Shown here in pieces: positions 59,466-64,000 of a stretch of 64,000 nucleotides of DNA (position 1 is its first letter; each line of letters starts with the position of its first letter). Source of the DNA: Rostratula benghalensis (Eukaryota > Chordata > Aves > Charadriiformes > Rostratulidae). The notes beneath the pieces were generated by a model. The model searched no databases. It was not told where the DNA came from and saw only the letters and a program-made list of their open reading frames with translations. Location: contig VXAI01000021.1 in assembly GCA_013399305.1 (NCBI GenBank), forward strand, positions 7,530,794-7,594,793, given 5' to 3'. Both the position numbers and the translations under genes were made by a program.

Positions 59466-62356
59466 GTACTTTAACATACAAGTAAGCCTATAAAAACCCC
59501 GTAAGAGCAGCTTGGTTTTCTCTGGACACAAAGGAAACAAATCTAGTACCAAATGTACGTATAATTGGGGGGGAAAAAGAGAGAAGAAAAAACCCCCAAC
59601 CACTAGAAATAACTATTGTTCATTACCACAGCCATAAATCCCCAGACACATGACTCACTTCACAGGAAATCTTCAAACATTCACATCCCACGCAGAGGCC
59701 TGAATCAGAGAGAAAAACATTGCCCTGATCAGCTCAGGTTCAGCTCTGCGTTCTGGTAAATGTCAGTTCAAGCATGAGGGCAGCAGTGTGTTGTGGCAAA
59801 AGGTGCGTCCTGTGGCAGGGTCCTCTCCCACCTTGCCCATCAGCCCATAGGTCCACACTCCTGGCCTCTCCCAGGGTGTTTCAGGGCCTGCCCACCCTAA
59901 GAAGTCTGAAATTTGATCCCTGTGGAGCTGTCAGAGGAAGCTGGATTTCTATGTACAAATGAGAATTTATTGGCTTTCTGGGCAGGATTCTGTGGGTGTT
60001 CATTCCATCTAAAGAAACGGTTGGTATCTGAGTAAAGCAGTTTTCTTTACTGAGAACTACAAAAGAAGAGAGGGAGTGGGGGGGAAAAGGGGGGAAAGGT
60101 ATAAGCCAGACGTTGCAAATGTGGAGCTATTGCTCCTTAAGGAAGGTCTTCCATACTCTTGATGCCCTTTAAACACCTCTTCATGGTGTTGCTTATAGCT
60201 TGTAGAGAGCCCCGCTTTTAGGAACGCAACTTTCTGCTGGTCCCTGCGGAGGTTTGGAATGGCATTTGTGCTCTGTCTGGCATGGTTCCTGTCCCACAAG
60301 GCTGAGAGCTTGGGGAACAGTTTCCTACCTGTTTGACAGACCCCCACAGCGGAACATGTTCTTGTATCCCTCACTAATACCCTCCAGCTGGTGGTGTCCC
60401 TGTGACACGCAGGCAGGGATGAGAGTCAGCTAATCCCCTCTGATCAGAGGGATCAGCTCCCTTCCCTGCAGGAACCCCTGTGGCTGGATGGTGAGGACCC
60501 TGGTTCCCTGCCAGTGGGACATGGCGTGAGAAGTGACGTCACATCTGTCACCAGCTTGGCAGGTGCCAGCAGCTCTGAGGTCAGACTCCTGCTGCTGCAG
60601 CATCTCGGGTGCCTGTCATGTCTCACCACTCCAGAAGACCAGCTCCTGCCTAAAAATGGGGGGTGAAAGAAATAGCAAGTGACAAATAGCTCTGCTGAGC
60701 TGGCTGCTGGGCACTCGGTGGGATGGGGAAAACAACCAGCTCGGTGACATAATTTTGCAGTTCAAAATTTAGGTACTTGTGAATAATGACCACCTATCAA
60801 GCACTTACCTCTTTGCCAACCAAGGAAAATAAACATTTTTCTCTTTAAAACAGAAAGATGTCAATCAATGTTAATGGCAAGTCTTTTTTCTTTTGTGTGG
60901 CACTCTGCCCAGTCTCAGTATGGTATCTCTCCATCCACACAGGATCTCAACTATCAAAGACTTCATATATTTATATATATCTCTCTTTACATTTGAAGCA
61001 GCTTGGAAGACACCTAAAAAGTATGCGTTGGTAGTGAAATTTGAGGCCACTCTGATCTAGCGTACTGAGAGCAACGACCTGGACCTGTGCTTCCATCCTT
61101 GCTGCCTTACCAGCCCCACTGCTGGTTTGATCTGGGTGAAGCTGGCATGCAGAACTAGCAGGCACTACCTTTATGGCATTTAACCAGGCTTTATACCATC
61201 TGCAACCTCTCTTTTTATTCTTCTTCCTCCTGCCTCCTGGGCTGTGCCTTGGGCTGTTATAATAAATCTTCACTTTCTACAAGGCAGTGCTACACAAAGC
61301 AGCTTTCCCCTGACATGCCAACAGGACTAATCACAGTGTTAAGCACCGGGGGTTTTTTTGGTTTTTTGGGGGGTTTTTTTGGAGGTAGAGCTATTAATCG
61401 TCACAATAGATCTCTGAATTACCTTAGCAGTATTGTTTGTGTTAAAAATAGGCTGAGTGGGATGATGGCATGCTTATTCATGGTGATGGGAACGTGGTCA
61501 CGTCAGAGAGGCCCAAAAGTGCCTATTCCTTACAGTCTGGCCTTTAGAGATGAAAGAAATCCCATTATTTTTGAAGAAAGGACTAATAATCACCTCCCAT
61601 GGTTGTTCTCCTGCCCAGAGGCAAGGTCACAAATTGTGTGCTATTCACATGTGTTTGTGTGGCATATTTTTAATTATGTTTAAGGAGGGGGATGACAAAA
61701 TCTGCCTTTGTGATCAGTTTAGGTGCCTCATTGCACTTGCTGTTCCATGGGCTCTTCCAGTGGCTCCTGGGAACAAGGAGGGTTTCTTTCCTTATTTCCT
61801 ATAGATGCCTTTTGCATGTTCGAAGGTTGCTCATGTAGCTTCACTTAGTCTCCTCCTCTTTTGAGTAATGCTTACAATTTTATCTTCTGCTGGTGAAAGT
61901 GTAGTTTTGACCCTTGTGCCTTGCTTCTGGGCCAATTACAGCATTGCAAATCTTGGTTCCTTTTCTTCATCTTGGTGTACAGACTTGCAGGGAGAAGGAC
62001 CTGTCCCTGCTAACCCAGCAGTGTAGTATTTCACCCCAAGTTTCTCTTGGTGGCAGTTTGATTTCAGGTGCTGAACATACTGATTGTGGGTGTGAATCTG
62101 GGCAGCAGAAGTCTGACGGGAATAGGGATATCTCAGCTGTGTAGCACCAACAGAAAATTACGGTCCTGCAATAATAACAAAAAAAGATCAGAATGAGGAT
62201 ATCAGCTGGGGCTGCAGAACATTTATTTCTCCTTTACCTGCCTTGCTGTCAGTGCTGATGCCAGTAATGGTTGCACTGAAGGGGAACAAATATTTCCATG
62301 CTGTGCATTTTCTGAAATGTCCCACTTTCATTCCATCTTGCTCTTTTTCCCTGTAG
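59466..62356. other. MICAL2: Intron
   Basis: Intron of 2891 bases. It has a perfect 16-base palindrome at 60436-60451, a TATATA-rich stretch near 60967-60980 and a G/T-rich tract at 61348-61385. No exon was recognised. Confidence 0.75.
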
Positions 62357-62529
62357 CTCTGACCTGGAGTCTGATTTTAATGGGGACTCATCAAACTCTG
62401 AGGTGAGCAAAGGGCAGACCTCACTGCTGGAGCCCCACACCTGCCTGAGCCCTGTTCAGAGGAGGGCGTTTCTTACCAGGAGCCCTGTGGTGCCAGAGGA
62501 AAGGCCTAGAACATCCAAAGTTGCTGATG
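62357..62529 (+). CDS. MICAL2: MICAL2 long-isoform exon, acidic and Ser-rich
   Basis: Acceptor TTTTCCCTGTAG ends at 62356; donor GTAAGC begins at 62530. The first base completes a Ser codon and the exon ends in phase 1. It encodes SDLESDFNGDSSNSEVSKGQ, then LEPHTCLSPVQRRAFLTRSP and EERPRTSKVAD. The junction with the previous exon gives SDASSSDLESD, an acidic serine cluster with casein-kinase-2-like sites. A second donor-like GAG|GTGAGC lies at 62403 inside the exon but would shift the frame of the next exon. Confidence 0.8.
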
Positions 62530-63809
62530 GTAAGCAGTGTCCTGATGCGGGGGTGCTCCAGCAAGCTTCTGCTGAGGGCTGAAGCCTGGGCTGGGGGGAG
62601 ATGTTTCAAAACAGAGGGCATTGCCTGCAGTGTGGCAAGGTTGTACCTGTTAATGGTGTCTTTGAGAGATTTCTGTCTTTTGGGTGATGTTACCGGGACA
62701 GCATTTCTGTGATGCAGGGTAACTTGGAGCAGTTGTGCCTTGTGTTTAGCTTGCAGTGTGAGATGTATGTTTTCCCACTTGTAAAAAGTTTGGATGTTAT
62801 TAGTAGTCAATGCAATATCTGCAACATTGTCTAAGCAAGGGGGATGCTGGGAAGCACTAGAGAGCTCTGCTTCATTCAATGTGGATTTGTATCACTAGCT
62901 GCTTAACTTTTTTTTTTTTTTTATCCAGTGAAAGCACATGGAGGAAAGGGTATAGCTAGCAGGGAGGCAAGGAAAGGTTTAGGAACTGTTTGACTCCAAG
63001 TGGAAACTCCTTTCTGGAGCTGAAGAAGCTCAGAACTAAAAGATGTGCTAAAGACAGCCAAAGAAAAGGATTTGCAGAAAATAAAAGGCCATCAGTATTA
63101 ATTTATTCCCATCTCCAACCACCTCCACATCCATATATGCATTTTTAATCCAAACAGAAAAGAGGGGATTTCATACAGCAATTCAAATTGACTCTTGAAT
63201 AACAAAGTTCTTGTTTAGGAAAGGAGAAAAAAAAAAAAAAAAAGACAGCAGCAGCCCCCAAAGCATGCCTAGCAACATGTGACCCTATGCAGTCCCCAGA
63301 GATTTTTATCCTTTTTCCCCAGTTTCATGCTCTTCCCCACCCCTAGCTGCTAAGGTCACCTTCCTCCCCACCATGCCAGCCAGGTTATCTAGATCTTCCC
63401 GAGCAGCCAGGCTCTCAGCTCTGCATCCTCGCCCAGCTGCGTTACAGCATCCCTCAGTTTTTACCCCTTCGGCCTTTCCCCTCGCCCGCCTGTCTGTCTG
63501 TCTGTCTGCCGTTCTGCTCGCCCCGGCTCCCCTGAGAAAAGAGCCGGGGTTGGTTTGGGGGCAGGTGGGAAGGGTGACCTGGGCCCTTCTCCGCTGAGCC
63601 TCTCCCCGCCACCCCGCAGCTGGGGTCGGCGGTGGGTGCGCGCTGCCCCCTCCCGGCCGCCGCCGGGGGAGAAGGACGGGGGGAGCCGGTTCAGAGAAGT
63701 AACCGTCCTCCCCCTCAACGGTTGGGGTTGGTTTCCCCCCCCCTCTCTATTTTTGCTCTCTGGGCTTTGCTACATTAGCTGATCATGTGTCTCTTCTGTT
63801 TCTCTTCAG
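62530..63809. other. MICAL2: Intron with CpG-rich patch
   Basis: Intron of 1280 bases. T and A runs occur near 62909-62923 and 63227-63243. From about 63373 to 63740 it becomes strongly GC-rich with many CpGs (listed separately). Confidence 0.8.
63373..63740. promoter_or_regulatory. MICAL2: CpG-island-like segment, possible internal promoter
   Basis: By eye about 25-30 CpG dinucleotides occur in roughly 360 bases, against very few in the rest of the window. It includes CCCGGCCGCCGCCGGGG near 63652 and several C-rich Sp1-like boxes, plus a TCTG tetranucleotide run at about 63491-63509. No TATA box is evident. It lies 70-440 bases before the 63810 exon, so it could drive a transcript of the C-terminal (MICALCL-like) part alone. 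That role is inference. Confidence 0.5.
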
Positions 63810-63884
63810 CACTACAGAGAGCCAACAGTTTTCACTCCACGGCATTAAATAAATGTCAGAATTGGAGAAGAAAACTCCAAACGA
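63810..63884 (+). CDS. MICAL2: MICAL2 long-isoform exon, last in window
   Basis: Acceptor TTTCTCTTCAG ends at 63809; donor A|GTGAGT begins at 63885; both ends are in phase 1. It encodes ALQRANSFHSTALNKCQNWR and RKLQT. LQRANSF-S-x-x-x-K-QNWRRK is a block shared with MICAL3 before the C-terminal region. The window ends 116 bases into the next intron, so the bMERB domain that binds Rab8-family GTPases must lie downstream. Confidence 0.88.
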
Positions 63885-64000
63885 GTGAGTAAAGCCTGAG
63901 CAGTGATTGTATCTTCTGTTTATGCTGTATCCTGTCTCTTAAATCCCTGCTTCTCCTCCTTTCCTGTAAAAGTTTTGTATGTTTTGCATCACTAACTGGG

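Larger units (their letters stand above)
1..64000 (+). other. MICAL2: MICAL2 gene, partial at both ends
   Basis: One multi-exon gene spans the window. Conceptual splicing of 22 exons from 7019 to 40803 keeps a single frame (3288 nt including the stop) and gives, in order, FAD monooxygenase, CH domain, basic segment, linker and LIM domain, which is the MICAL family order. The sequence reads as MICAL2 rather than MICAL1 or MICAL3 because of details such as the basic NKRRRKG segment and the linker blocks. MICAL proteins use FAD and NADPH to oxidise actin methionines and disassemble filaments; MICAL2 is known for acting on nuclear actin and so on MRTF/SRF transcription. The first coding exons (about 85-90 residues) lie upstream and the bMERB end of the long form lies downstream. 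Orthology is inferred from remembered family sequence, not from a search. Confidence 0.93.

Noticed and set aside
62357..62402. Use of the strong-looking donor GAG|GTGAGC at 62403
   Set aside because: It ends in phase 0, and the next exon read in phase 0 soon hits a stop; the donor at 62530 gives the right phase and family sequence.

Overview
The window is vertebrate nuclear DNA, most likely from a bird. The evidence is a spliced gene with GT-AG introns, AT-rich introns with microsatellites, no SINEs of mammalian type, and two CR1 LINE 3' ends in the style typical of bird genomes. Nothing bacterial, viral or plasmid-like was seen. I cannot name the species.

All recognisable coding sequence belongs to one gene on the + strand: MICAL2, a flavin monooxygenase of the MICAL family that oxidises actin methionines. 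The gene runs off both ends. About 85-90 N-terminal residues lie upstream, and the C-terminal bMERB part of the long form lies downstream. I traced 22 exons (7019-40803) that join in one open frame of 1095 codons plus stop. In order they give the FAD-dependent monooxygenase (7019 to about 16.5 kb), the calponin-homology domain (16690-19217), a basic nuclear-localisation segment (19719-24207), a Ser/Pro-rich linker built only from phase 0-0 exons (24136-36760), a LIM domain (38674-40085), and a tail exon with a stop codon (40417-40803).

The gene appears to fork at that tail exon. Reading through gives a short isoform with a hydrophobic tail and its own 3' UTR, with poly(A) signals from 41.5 to 44.9 kb. 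An in-phase splice donor at 40517, inside the same exon, can instead join 18.8 kb downstream to the long-form exons at 59273-59465, 62357-62529 and 63810-63884. Two further candidate cassette exons fit the reading frame (37183-37263 and 43323-43380). A CpG-rich patch just before the last exon (about 63373-63740) may be an internal promoter, and a TATA/CCAAT arrangement near 6.1 kb may be another.

The rest is intron: two CR1 fragments, one long interrupted CA repeat, several short tandem duplications, perfect short inverted repeats, and a 340-base assembly gap at 28903-29242. I saw no second gene, RNA gene or CRISPR array, and no clearly new biological system. The points of most interest concern isoform architecture.
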